A DNA stretch of 64,000 nt from JBGSUZ01 sp964404895 (GTDB lineage Bacteria; Bacillota; Clostridia; Peptostreptococcales; Acidaminobacteraceae): positions 930,001 to 994,000 of the forward strand of contig CAYOLV010000001.1 in the NCBI GenBank assembly GCA_964404895.1. Direction: 5' to 3'. Below are positions 1 through 7,610 of this stretch, in pieces. A program made the translations under genes and the position numbers. The notes below the pieces were generated by a model that saw nothing but the letters and a program-made list of their open reading frames with translations, searched no databases and was not told where the DNA came from. Every line of letters begins with the position of its first letter. Position 1 is the stretch's first letter.

Positions 1-2
1 TT

Positions 3-86
3 GTTAGAGAACATCATCTTTTAAGAGACAAAATCAGAATTGAAGGCTTGCCAACTCCTTCAAATGTAACCCATCATAAGCTTTAA
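3..86 (+). CDS. 3' end of a small hypothetical protein gene (partial, cut by window start)
   Basis: Frame 3 is open from the window edge to a TAA at 84-86 and gives 27 residues ending in VTHHKL. This tail closely matches the C-terminus of the 107-residue protein encoded at 30356-30679 on the other strand: HH.L..DKI.IEGL...P..VTH.KL is shared. I therefore read it as the end of a paralog, not as a chance frame. A strong terminator follows at 109-156. The function is unknown. Confidence 0.6.
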   Translation, partial: VREHHLLRDKIRIEGLPTPSNVTHHKL

Positions 87-108
87 TAACGACCTAATTT
101 AATCCAAT

Positions 109-156
109 AAAAGAAATGCGGGACTGCCATAGGGGTGCAGTCCCGCATTTCTTTTT
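109..156. terminator. Bidirectional intrinsic terminator
   Basis: A perfect 18-bp inverted repeat (110-127 with 137-154) has a 9-nt loop and is flanked by A-rich and T-rich runs. It can end both the partial gene at 3-86 and, on the minus strand, the permease operon that stops at 236. Confidence 0.85.
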
Positions 157-160
157 GTAG

Positions 161-186
161 CTTAAGCAAAGGGGTATTTGCTTAAG
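161..186. repeat. Second hairpin: 10-bp inverted repeat
   Basis: CTTAAGCAAA at 161-170 pairs perfectly with TTTGCTTAAG at 177-186 across a 6-nt loop. It lies between the permease stop codon and the main terminator. It may be a 3' mRNA-stabilising hairpin; no T-run follows it directly. Confidence 0.45.
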
Positions 187-235
187 CTATTGTGCCCTAA
201 GGCATGTATTTTAATTAATAGGGTTTATTAAGGGA

Positions 236-1531
236 TTAAGCTTGTGCGCTTTTTTTGTTCAGAGCTTTCATCAAGAAGTAAACAGGTACGCCGATCAAAA
301 GACCGCCAAGACCCCAAGTGATTTTCTCCATAGATGCTTGTGACAGGAGCCAGAAACTTGTGACGACAGCAACAATAGGAATGATTGGACCAAATGGTAC
401 TCTGAAAGTCGATTGAAGTTCTGGGCGTTTTTTTCTAAGCACAATGACAGACAAACAAGTTGGCACGTATTGAGCAAATCTTGAAACCACGCTGATTGCC
501 GCTAACTGAGCAAAACTGCCTGAAAGTGCAAGAGGAAGTGCAAAGGCAACTGTAATCAGAATTGCCATAGAAGGTGTACCAAATTTACCACTTTTAGAAA
601 TGGCTTTTGGTAAAAGACCATCTTCTGCAAGGGCTACGCCAGATCTAGGTGTAATAAACGAAGCAGCAATGTTGATACCACCAATTGAAATGAGTGTACC
701 AGCAGTAACGATTAAACCACCCACTGGACCCAGGAATATTTTAGCCGCATCTGCAACAGGTGTCGCAGAATCTGCAAGGGCAGGACCCAATGTGCCAATA
801 GCAACCGATTGAATTAAAAGATAGAAAACAGAAACAATAGCGATAACGGTAATGATTGCTTTTGGAATGTTTTTTTCTGGGTTTTCCATATCTTCTGCAG
901 CAACTGCAATAGATTCAAAACCGGTGAAGGCGTAGAAAATCAGAAGAGCCGCTTCACCAAATGAACCAGGTGTGTAAGTACCGCCAAGGAAAATTGGAGA
1001 GAAGTTTGCGCCTTTGATAAAGAAGATGCCCACGGCTGTAAAGAGTAAAAGTGGAATTAATTTGCCAAGGGTAATGACATTGTTTAAAACTTTAGAAATG
1101 TTGACGCCTAAAATATTGACAATACCAAGACCCACTAAAATCACAGTAACAATGATGTTTTTAACCATAGGTTCTTGTGCCGCTGGCATAACTGTACCAA
1201 GGGCAGTAGCAAAAGCAACAGCCATAGCTGCCCATGCAATAATACCGATTGCCCATTTCATGAAGCCAACTTCAAAGCCTACAAAATCGCCAAAGGCTTC
1301 TTTTGCATAGACGTAAGGACCGCCGTTTTTCTTAAATAAACCACCTGCTTCAGCAAAGCAAAGGGCAAGGGAGATGACCAATGCCATGTCAAAGAAAATA
1401 ACGCCAATACTGGCTGGCCCAATTAAACTAAAAGCTTTATTCGGCAATAGGAAAATCCCTGAACCGATGATTGCGTTTATACCTAGCAGAACGATGCTCC
1501 AAAAACCAAATTTCTTCTGTCGCTCACTCAT
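236..1531 (-). CDS. APC-family amino acid permease
   Basis: This 431-residue polytopic membrane protein has about 12 hydrophobic segments and an N-terminal GINAIIGSGIFLLP motif (residues ~17-30), the glycine-rich helix-1 signature of the amino acid-polyamine-organocation (APC) superfamily. It should import an amino acid, polyamine or related amine across the cytoplasmic membrane. Its ATG overlaps the stop of the upstream PuuD-like gene by four bases (ATGA), so the two are translationally coupled. A gamma-glutamyl-amine hydrolase as partner suggests a gamma-glutamylated amine, polyamine or glutamate-related substrate; that is inference. Transcription probably starts from the sigma-54 promoter at 2309-2324 and ends at 109-156. 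Confidence 0.9.
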   Translation of the reverse strand: MSERQKKFGFWSIVLLGINAIIGSGIFLLPNKAFSLIGPASIGVIFFDMALVISLALCFAEAGGLFKKNGGPYVYAKEAFGDFVGFEVGFMKWAIGIIAWAAMAVAFATALGTVMPAAQEPMVKNIIVTVILVGLGIVNILGVNISKVLNNVITLGKLIPLLLFTAVGIFFIKGANFSPIFLGGTYTPGSFGEAALLIFYAFTGFESIAVAAEDMENPEKNIPKAIITVIAIVSVFYLLIQSVAIGTLGPALADSATPVADAAKIFLGPVGGLIVTAGTLISIGGINIAASFITPRSGVALAEDGLLPKAISKSGKFGTPSMAILITVAFALPLALSGSFAQLAAISVVSRFAQYVPTCLSVIVLRKKRPELQSTFRVPFGPIIPIVAVVTSFWLLSQASMEKITWGLGGLLIGVPVYFLMKALNKKSAQA

Positions 1532-2271
1532 GATTTAACCCCCGAAAGTATAGATTCAGCAATAAGACGATTGAAAATAGCTTGCATGTTTGAATGTTCA
1601 GCGCCCATCATTTCTGGGTGCCACTGGGTGCCAACGACAAAGGCTTTGCCCGTCATTTCGATCCCTTCAATAACTGAGTCTCTTGAAAGGGCTGTGACAC
1701 GAAAACCAGATGCTACTTTTTTAACAGCTAAATGATGGAAACTGTTGGCGCGGACTGCATCGCCTAAAATGTCATGGAGAAGTGAACCGGGTTCTAAGTC
1801 TACCATGTGTGTAGGTGTGCTTGGTAATTGTCCTTGTACGTGTTTGATTGTGCAACCTTCTATAAAAGATAAGTCCTGATAAAGACTGCCGCCAAAGACG
1901 ACATTGAGCATTTGCATACCACGGCAGATTCCAAGAACGGGTTTGCCACTGGCGACAGCAGCTCGAATTAACGCCGCGTCAAACTGATCTCGTTTTGGGC
2001 AAATATCCCCTAACTTTTGGGAAGGTTCCTCGCCGTAAAGTTCTGGGTCCACGTCGTAGCCGCCTGAGAAGATAAAGCCATCCACTAAGTTGACCTGGGC
2101 ACGAATAGCATCTTCTGAATCTGTGACGGGAATGATCAGCGGAATACCACCTGCACGAAGGACAGCTTCAATGTAATCGTTATTGACATAGGCCCGTTCG
2201 TAGCCTGGGAACATACCACCTTGGTCATACATCAAGCTTCCGGATATGCCAATAATCGGTTTTTTGCTCAT
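1528..2271 (-). CDS. Gamma-glutamyl-gamma-aminobutyrate hydrolase family protein (PuuD-like, peptidase C26)
   Basis: This is a 247-residue class I glutamine amidotransferase-fold hydrolase. The nucleophile elbow GICRGMQ places the catalytic Cys near residue 116, and TQWHPE near residues 215-220 supplies the His and Glu. Family members cleave gamma-glutamyl amides such as gamma-Glu-GABA in putrescine breakdown. The chosen ATG has AGGAGG seven bases upstream; a GTG six codons earlier lies inside that site and is rejected. It is first in the operon with the APC permease. No PuuA, PuuB or PuuC homologs are nearby, so the substrate could be any gamma-glutamyl compound brought in by the permease. 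Confidence 0.88.
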   Translation of the reverse strand: MSKKPIIGISGSLMYDQGGMFPGYERAYVNNDYIEAVLRAGGIPLIIPVTDSEDAIRAQVNLVDGFIFSGGYDVDPELYGEEPSQKLGDICPKRDQFDAALIRAAVASGKPVLGICRGMQMLNVVFGGSLYQDLSFIEGCTIKHVQGQLPSTPTHMVDLEPGSLLHDILGDAVRANSFHHLAVKKVASGFRVTALSRDSVIEGIEMTGKAFVVGTQWHPEMMGAEHSNMQAIFNRLIAESILSGVKS

Positions 2272-2308
2272 AGTGTTGCCTCCTTTCACGAATATGCTCT
2301 TTTATAAT

Positions 2309-2324
2309 TGCAAGGATCGTGCCA
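2309..2324 (-). promoter_or_regulatory. Sigma-54 (-24/-12) promoter of the PuuD-like/permease operon
   Basis: On the minus strand the sequence is TGGCACGATCCTTGCA, an exact fit to TGGCACG-N4-TTGCW. It lies about 40 bases upstream of the hydrolase start codon. The divergent-side neighbour at 2516-4525 is a sigma-54 enhancer-binding protein, the likely activator. Confidence 0.88.
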
Positions 2325-2415
2325 TAAAAAATACCCACTCTTTTAGAAATTGAAAAATCTTCTAAGAAAGTGGGTTGTTTATTGGCTTGTGAACCCTTTA
2401 ACTATTTAAAATCAA

Positions 2416-2428
2416 CTGAAATTTTCAG
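2416..2428. promoter_or_regulatory. Small palindrome, possible activator site
   Basis: CTGAAA-T-TTTCAG is a perfect 6-1-6 inverted repeat about 100 bases upstream of the sigma-54 promoter, a usual distance for an enhancer site. Its function is not shown. Confidence 0.35.
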
Positions 2429-2463
2429 GTCAGAAGCCAATGGTATCAAAAGCGAAATGGGTT

Positions 2464-2500
2464 AAATAGGTTAAAGATTTGCCTATTATACAACCTATTT
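2464..2500. promoter_or_regulatory. 9-bp inverted repeat, possible upstream activator site
   Basis: AAATAGGTT (2464-2472) and AACCTATTT (2492-2500) are perfect inverted arms 19 bases apart, between the activator's stop codon and the sigma-54 promoter. They could be an enhancer-protein binding site or part of a weak terminator. No T-run follows on the minus strand, which favours a binding site. Confidence 0.4.
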
Positions 2501-2515
2501 TATTTATTTCCTTGT

Positions 2516-4525
2516 TTACCGGTTACACAACCTGTTCAGTGTTTGTTGTCCCATTTCTGTCAATGTACAGCCTTTTCGTCCTATGTGTGTTTCCACTAGC
2601 CCCATTTCACTGAACTTACCTAGAAGCCCTCGAACCTCTCCTTCACTGATGGTAAAGCCTCTCTCTTCTAATAACTTGGCAAGTTGCAAGCGACCACAGC
2701 CGTGACTCTGTTTGGTTATTTCGGCGAGAACCTTTAAAGCTTCCAGCACAAGGGGTTGGTCACTTAACTGTTGAATCATTCTCAAATGAGTTTCAATTTC
2801 TGGAGAAGCTTTTTGTAAGTCATGAGGTAAATTGTGCAGTCTGATTTGTGTTTCGCACATGAGTGAAATAAAAGCGGCCACATTTTTAACTTCCCGAATA
2901 TTCCCTGGCCATGTGTAGTCTAACAAAGTTTTGCGAACAGCTTCGTCCATTGTGAGGGACTTTTCCATGAACATTTGCAAAAGGGGAATAATATCATCTT
3001 TTCGAAGACGCAATGGTGGTATTTGAAGGGGCAGTACGTTCAATCGATAATATAAATCTTGACGGAAACGACCCTGTTCAATTTCAAAAACCAAATTTTT
3101 ATGGGTTGCGGCAATGACTCGAACGTCAATGCTGATAATTCGCTGTGAACCAATCCGCATGACCTGTTGTTCTTGTAAAACCCTTAGCAACTTGGTTTGC
3201 AACAGAACAGGCATATCTCCAATTTCATCTAAAAAGATGGTACCGTTATGGGCTTGCTCAAATAGACCTCGTTTGCCGTCTTTTAGCGCACCCGTAAAAG
3301 CCCCAGGCTCGTAGCCAAACAGTTCACTTTCCAAAAGGGTTTCAGGCATAGCGGCACAGTTGACCGCTACAAAGGGTTGAGCCCCTCTTGGAGAAGCATT
3401 GTGAATGGACTGTGCCATGAGTTCTTTCCCTGTACCACTTTCCCCTGTAATAAGAACGGAAAGGTCAGAGGTGGCTAACTTTCTGCCAAGGGCAATGCTT
3501 TCTCTCATATTTTCAGAATGGGTCACCAAGTCGTTAAAGGTGTAGCGGGCGACTTGCCCTTGATCTTTCAGTTGTCGGCTTAAGTTCTGTTCTAATTTTC
3601 GGATATAGGTAATCTCTTGAAAATTATAATAGACCCCTGTTGGCTGTTCGAACTGCATCATTAGACACTTGTTCACGTTCAACAGCTTATCCTTGAATTT
3701 GATGACCTGATTGACAAGGGTTTCATCGGCTAAGATTTCACGGGTGGAAGGGTCGAAAAAGTCCTGAATAAGGAGCTGGCTGAGTGGTTCAGTAATGTTG
3801 AACATACGGGCAAAAGAACGGTTGTAGCGCTGAACACGACCAGTGAGGTCTGTCATGAGAACCCCTTCTTCAGAAAGGTTTACAATAGTCTCCAACTCTT
3901 CGTTTTTAACAAAGAGTTCCTTATAAGCGTTCTTAATGCCGTTGTCTAGACTTAAAATACTCTCACTGTACTGAATTAAACGCTTATGTATTTCCTTGTC
4001 GTCAATTTGAAGCTTGCTGATGATTTCTATAAAAGTAGACACGTCAATACACCGATGCCCTAAGTCGATGATTTCAGAAATGTCTTCTGGCACAAGCTTA
4101 GATTCCCCGGGAGTGACGGCAATATGAATGCCTGAATGGTAATTTTCAAGTGGGACAAAACGCAGATGGTCAATCCCAAGTTGGAAGAGCATAGAAATGG
4201 TGTCCAAAGTAGTTTCGGGCTTGTCGTTGACCACCAACACTTCTGTGTCTGAAGGAATACGAAACAGCTTGTATACTTCATGCTCATATAGGGTTCGTTT
4301 TAAAACGGTAATTTTTTTAACGTCAGAAACGTGGGTTTTTACAGGAAGAACCCGTTCATTGATCATGACCAGAACCACATCTGCATCTATTTGAGCATGA
4401 GGCTCCAAGTGATCAAAGAAATAATTGCTAATTTTGATTTGATCCTGAAAGACCACTTTTAAATTGTCCTTCATTACTTTTGCAAGTTCTGAGTCATGGT
4501 CGGTAAAAACGGCAATCTGCTTCAA
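2516..4525 (-). CDS. Sigma-54-dependent enhancer-binding protein with C-terminal winged-helix-like domain
   Basis: This 669-residue transcription activator starts at a TTG with AAGGAGG in front; the longer upstream reading has no such site and an unlikely N-terminus. An N-terminal ~200-residue sensory region of unclear family is followed by a PAS-like segment (~210-310). The AAA+ domain has Walker A GESGTGKE near 361-368, the sigma-54 contact loop GAFTGA near 408-413, and Walker B FLDEIGD near 431-437. The C-terminal ~80 residues do not look like the usual Fis-type helix-turn-helix; they resemble a winged-helix domain (LAKLLEERGF..SEGEVRGLL). The nearest sigma-54 promoter is that of the PuuD-like/permease operon, its probable target. 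Confidence 0.9.
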   Translation of the reverse strand: MKQIAVFTDHDSELAKVMKDNLKVVFQDQIKISNYFFDHLEPHAQIDADVVLVMINERVLPVKTHVSDVKKITVLKRTLYEHEVYKLFRIPSDTEVLVVNDKPETTLDTISMLFQLGIDHLRFVPLENYHSGIHIAVTPGESKLVPEDISEIIDLGHRCIDVSTFIEIISKLQIDDKEIHKRLIQYSESILSLDNGIKNAYKELFVKNEELETIVNLSEEGVLMTDLTGRVQRYNRSFARMFNITEPLSQLLIQDFFDPSTREILADETLVNQVIKFKDKLLNVNKCLMMQFEQPTGVYYNFQEITYIRKLEQNLSRQLKDQGQVARYTFNDLVTHSENMRESIALGRKLATSDLSVLITGESGTGKELMAQSIHNASPRGAQPFVAVNCAAMPETLLESELFGYEPGAFTGALKDGKRGLFEQAHNGTIFLDEIGDMPVLLQTKLLRVLQEQQVMRIGSQRIISIDVRVIAATHKNLVFEIEQGRFRQDLYYRLNVLPLQIPPLRLRKDDIIPLLQMFMEKSLTMDEAVRKTLLDYTWPGNIREVKNVAAFISLMCETQIRLHNLPHDLQKASPEIETHLRMIQQLSDQPLVLEALKVLAEITKQSHGCGRLQLAKLLEERGFTISEGEVRGLLGKFSEMGLVETHIGRKGCTLTEMGQQTLNRLCNR

Positions 4526-4623
4526 TGGAAACCTCCTTGAATATTGGTGAATTAGACTGACAAACAGCCTCTGATGCGGTATGATAAGATAAGAAAAAAT
4601 ATGCTTCACTAGGAGGTATGCGA

Positions 4624-5187
4624 ATGACAACTACGTTTAATATGATGACTACTAAGTTTAATATTGCGAGACCTACAATAGAAGATATTCCTGCCCTAGA
4701 TACTTTTTTCGAGCTGATCTTAACCGATACTTTTGAAAAAAATGGTTACTTGGATTTAGCAGAATTGAGAGATTCAGAAATTCTCCAGAAAAAAGCTTAT
4801 ATCCGCGATGATCTTTTAGAGAACGAGGACAAACCCTATTTCTTAGCAGCTAAAACAGAAGAGGGTGTCATTATTGGTACAATCGCCAGCGGTCCTGCCA
4901 ATGACGATATATTAAAATGTACAGCACATGCCTATGAGGGCATTCCTGAAATAGGCAGCTTGTTTGTTCACCCTGACTATCAGGGAAAAGGTCTTGCCAG
5001 TCAGCTCATTGATGCCATTGAAGTTTATTTAAGAGCTAATGGCTACACGCAATACTGCCTAGACAGTGGTTATAAACTGGCGCAAAAAACTTGGACAAGA
5101 AAGTTCGGAGAACCGGCTTACCTTATTAAAGACCACTGGGGTGAAGGGGCAGATCATATGATTTGGCTTGTGACCTTAGAAAATTAA
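4624..5187 (+). CDS. GNAT-family N-acetyltransferase
   Basis: The 187-residue protein has the GNAT acetyl-CoA site IGSLFVHPDYQGKGLASQLI (motif A, ~residues 100-120). The acceptor is unknown. AGGAGG at 4611-4616 is only one base from the ATG at 4618 but seven from the ATG at 4624, so the second is chosen. The gene is divergent from the sigma-54 activator and convergent with the YczE-like gene; the two stop codons are only two bases apart around a short palindrome (5186-5199). Confidence 0.8.
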   Translation: MTTTFNMMTTKFNIARPTIEDIPALDTFFELILTDTFEKNGYLDLAELRDSEILQKKAYIRDDLLENEDKPYFLAAKTEEGVIIGTIASGPANDDILKCTAHAYEGIPEIGSLFVHPDYQGKGLASQLIDAIEVYLRANGYTQYCLDSGYKLAQKTWTRKFGEPAYLIKDHWGEGADHMIWLVTLEN

Positions 5188-5189
5188 AC

Positions 5190-5849
5190 TCATGAGTTTT
5201 CCTTAATAGGTTTAAAATAGTCGTCTAAGTAAGTGTGCCGAATGGCTTTCACATCGAATTTAAAAAGCTTAAAGGCAAATTGGACAAAGTAACCTCCTGC
5301 AAAAACCATGACAACTGTACCAAAGCCTACTTGTCCCTTTAAAAGGGTACCGATTATGAGAACCGATAGCTCTATGCTGTTTCTAATAAAGCGTACAGAG
5401 CGACCGGTTTTTTTCGTTAAGGCAACCATCAGACCGTCACGAGGGCCAGAGCCCATACTGGCGCTGATGTAAAAGTATGTCGCTAGACCGATGATCATCA
5501 TGCCTGAGAAGAGCATGGCAATTTGCAAAGGTAGGGACTCAAATTGAGGAATCAGATGGTTGAGCATGAGCACGTCTACGAACAGCCCAATAAAGAGCAT
5601 ATTGCAAAGGGTTCCCAGTCCCACCCGTTCACCTAGGCGCCAGTCTAGTAAAACCACTACAAGTCCAATACAGATGCTGGCCTGACCCATGGTGATTCCA
5701 AATTGCTGAGATAACCCTTGGTGGAAGACGTCCCAAGGGGAAAGCCCTAAATGAGCATTAATGGTACAGACAATGCCAATGGCATAGAGTGCTAAGCCAA
5801 AGAAAAGGCGTACTAGCCGCGTTATGAATTGAATCGAAAACTGGGGCAT
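5190..5849 (-). CDS. YczE/YitT-type integral membrane protein
   Basis: This 219-residue protein has about five or six hydrophobic helices and the two signature stretches of the YczE group, GLSPWDVFHQGL (~35-46) and GSGPRDGLM (~133-141). The biochemical role of this family is not established. The start has AAGGAG upstream. It stands alone, convergent with the acetyltransferase gene. Confidence 0.8.
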   Translation of the reverse strand: MPQFSIQFITRLVRLFFGLALYAIGIVCTINAHLGLSPWDVFHQGLSQQFGITMGQASICIGLVVVLLDWRLGERVGLGTLCNMLFIGLFVDVLMLNHLIPQFESLPLQIAMLFSGMMIIGLATYFYISASMGSGPRDGLMVALTKKTGRSVRFIRNSIELSVLIIGTLLKGQVGFGTVVMVFAGGYFVQFAFKLFKFDVKAIRHTYLDDYFKPIKENS

Positions 5850-6154
5850 AAGAATCTCCTTTTGTATGAAAACAGTAAAATCAACGGAAATGTGAAACTT
5901 AAAAACCTTTAGAAAGATGAAGTTGAAAAGTCAGCAGCAGTTGGTAAAAAGTATCAAGCAGTTAGCTGTAAATCCACTGCACTTGGTAAAAAGGAACAGC
6001 TATAAGTCTGCTTAGACTATTATACCGCAAATCTAAAGAAATTTGACAAAGAATAACATGAGCAATTCCAATCGTTACAGAATAATTTTGTGAATATTTT
6101 GACAAGTAAAAAATTGGCATAACACTTGCTAATTAATTATATCAGGAGGACAAT
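5850..6154 (+). promoter_or_regulatory. 305-bp regulatory region upstream of the glycerol operon
   Basis: No gene is visible here. It holds a direct repeat, TTGGTAAAAAG at 5941-5951 and again at 5983-5993. The 42-base separation is about four helical turns, suiting two activator dimers on one DNA face roughly 150-200 bases before transcription start. The sigma-54 promoter at 6115-6130 follows, then AGGAGG at 6145-6150. Confidence 0.6.
6115..6130 (+). promoter_or_regulatory. Sigma-54 (-24/-12) promoter of glpPFK
   Basis: TGGCATAACACTTGCT fits TGGCAYR-N4-TTGCW, including the GG and GC invariant pairs at the right spacing. Transcription would start near 6140, leaving a leader of only about 15 bases before glpP. 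The activator encoded at 12552-14000, at the end of the same locus, is the likely partner. Confidence 0.78.
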
Positions 6155-6721
6155 ATGGAAAATCTATTTTTAGAGAAACTGGCACTTAATCCGATTATAG
6201 CAGCGGTAAACGATTTGAATCAACTCGGTGAAGCCATTGAATCTTGCGTCGAAGTCATTTTTCTTTTGACAGGAACCATCTTTGAATTGAAAGCCATTGT
6301 GGATCAAATTAAATCCAGCGAAAAAATGGTATTCGTTCATTTTGATTTGATGGAAGGCTTTTCGAAAGACGTGGTGGGTCTAAATTATTTACTGGACAAC
6401 GTTCAGCCAGACGGGATTATTTCTACAAAAAACCATCTGGTCAGGCATGCCAAGGAAAGAGGCTTTTACTCTATTCAAAGGTTGTTCCTATTAGATTCTC
6501 TCAACTTACAGTCCGGGATCCATTCCATTCGATCGAATAATCCGGATGCGGTCGAAATACTTCCCGGCGTGATGCCAAAAGTAACGAAAATGATTGTGGG
6601 ACAAACTCAGAAACCCATTATAACAGGTGGGCTGATTATGGACAAAGAGGATGTGATAACAAGCTTAAACGCAGGAGCAACCGGAATATCAAGCAGTTGT
6701 AAAGCCATATGGAATATGTAA
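6155..6721 (+). CDS. glpP: Glycerol-3-phosphate responsive antiterminator GlpP
   Basis: This 188-residue protein matches the GlpP family throughout, for example FVHFDLMEGFSKD (~66-78), DGIISTKN (~91-98) and the C-terminal GGLIMDKEDV..L.AGA.GIS. The family is related in fold to TIM-barrel phosphate-binding enzymes. In Bacillus, GlpP with glycerol-3-phosphate binds glp leader RNA and lets polymerase pass a terminator. It is first in the operon with glpF and glpK. No antiterminator-terminator can fit before it or between it and glpF; the only suitable leader in the locus is at 9146-9383. Confidence 0.92.
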   Translation: MENLFLEKLALNPIIAAVNDLNQLGEAIESCVEVIFLLTGTIFELKAIVDQIKSSEKMVFVHFDLMEGFSKDVVGLNYLLDNVQPDGIISTKNHLVRHAKERGFYSIQRLFLLDSLNLQSGIHSIRSNNPDAVEILPGVMPKVTKMIVGQTQKPIITGGLIMDKEDVITSLNAGATGISSSCKAIWNM

Positions 6722-6751
6722 ATTTAGATAAAATATGAGGGGGAAGTATTT

Positions 6752-7585
6752 GTGATCAAAAAAGATAATTTAATGGGTGAATTAATCGCAGAATTTATAG
6801 GCGCATTTATTTTAATATTCATTGGTGCAGGTTCAGTTGCTGCAATGGTGCTTAACGGACAAAGCTACAATATGTGGGATATTGGTTTGATCTGGGGTGC
6901 TGGGGTTACAATGGCAATCTACATTACAGGTGCAGTTTCAGGAACGCATATCAACCCAGCTGTAACTATTGGCCTTGCAGTATTTAGAGGTTTTTCATGG
7001 AAGAAAGTACCTTCTTATATTGCTTCACAAGTAGCAGGCTGTTTCACTGGCGCAATGGTGGTATATGCACTCTTCAAAAACGGTTTCTTACAATTTGAAG
7101 CGGCTAACAACATTGTTCGCGGCACAGCAGCAAGTACAGCAACTTCAGGCATTTTCACAACTTATCCAACTTCTTACTTAAACAATATTGAAGCGCTCTT
7201 AGTTGAAATCTGCATCACAGCATTGCTGTTTATGGTGATTTTAGCTTTAGGCGATGAAAAAAATACAAACGCACCACAAGGTAAATATGCTCCATTTGGT
7301 CCAATCTTAGTGGGCTTAACCATCGCAATTATTGGCGCATCTTTCGGCTGTTTAACAGGTTTTGCAATGAACCCTGCTAGAGACTTCGGTCCAAAACTCT
7401 TCTGTGCAATTGCAGGATGGGGCAGTGCAGCACTTCCAGCGCCAAATAATTATTTCTGGGTTCCAATCGTAGGACCTATCTTAGGTGCAATTGCTGGTGG
7501 CTTCATTTATGACCACGGCGTCAGCAAATATATTGTCACATCAAAACCAGCATCAGTAGAAAAAGAAAGCGAAAAAACGGCTTAA
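6752..7585 (+). CDS. glpF: Glycerol uptake facilitator (aquaglyceroporin)
   Basis: This is a 277-residue major intrinsic protein with six membrane helices and both half-helix motifs: NPAVT (within GTHINPAVT, ~residue 72) and NPARD (within GFAMNPARDFGP, ~residue 210). The Asp after the second NPAR is typical of glycerol-conducting members. The GTG start is eight bases downstream of AGGGGG. It feeds glycerol to the kinase encoded 25 bases downstream. Confidence 0.93.
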   Translation: MIKKDNLMGELIAEFIGAFILIFIGAGSVAAMVLNGQSYNMWDIGLIWGAGVTMAIYITGAVSGTHINPAVTIGLAVFRGFSWKKVPSYIASQVAGCFTGAMVVYALFKNGFLQFEAANNIVRGTAASTATSGIFTTYPTSYLNNIEALLVEICITALLFMVILALGDEKNTNAPQGKYAPFGPILVGLTIAIIGASFGCLTGFAMNPARDFGPKLFCAIAGWGSAALPAPNNYFWVPIVGPILGAIAGGFIYDHGVSKYIVTSKPASVEKESEKTA

Positions 7586-7610
7586 GCCCTAGACTGAGGA
7601 GGAAACCCAA

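Noticed and set aside
98..187. Double hairpin near the window start as a mobile-element end
   Set aside because: The T and A runs and the position between convergent gene ends fit a terminator better; there is no target duplication or transposase.
4526..4630. Longer N-terminus for the sigma-54 activator
   Set aside because: It would overlap the divergent GNAT gene and its promoter; AAGGAGG before the TTG at 4525 gives a better start.
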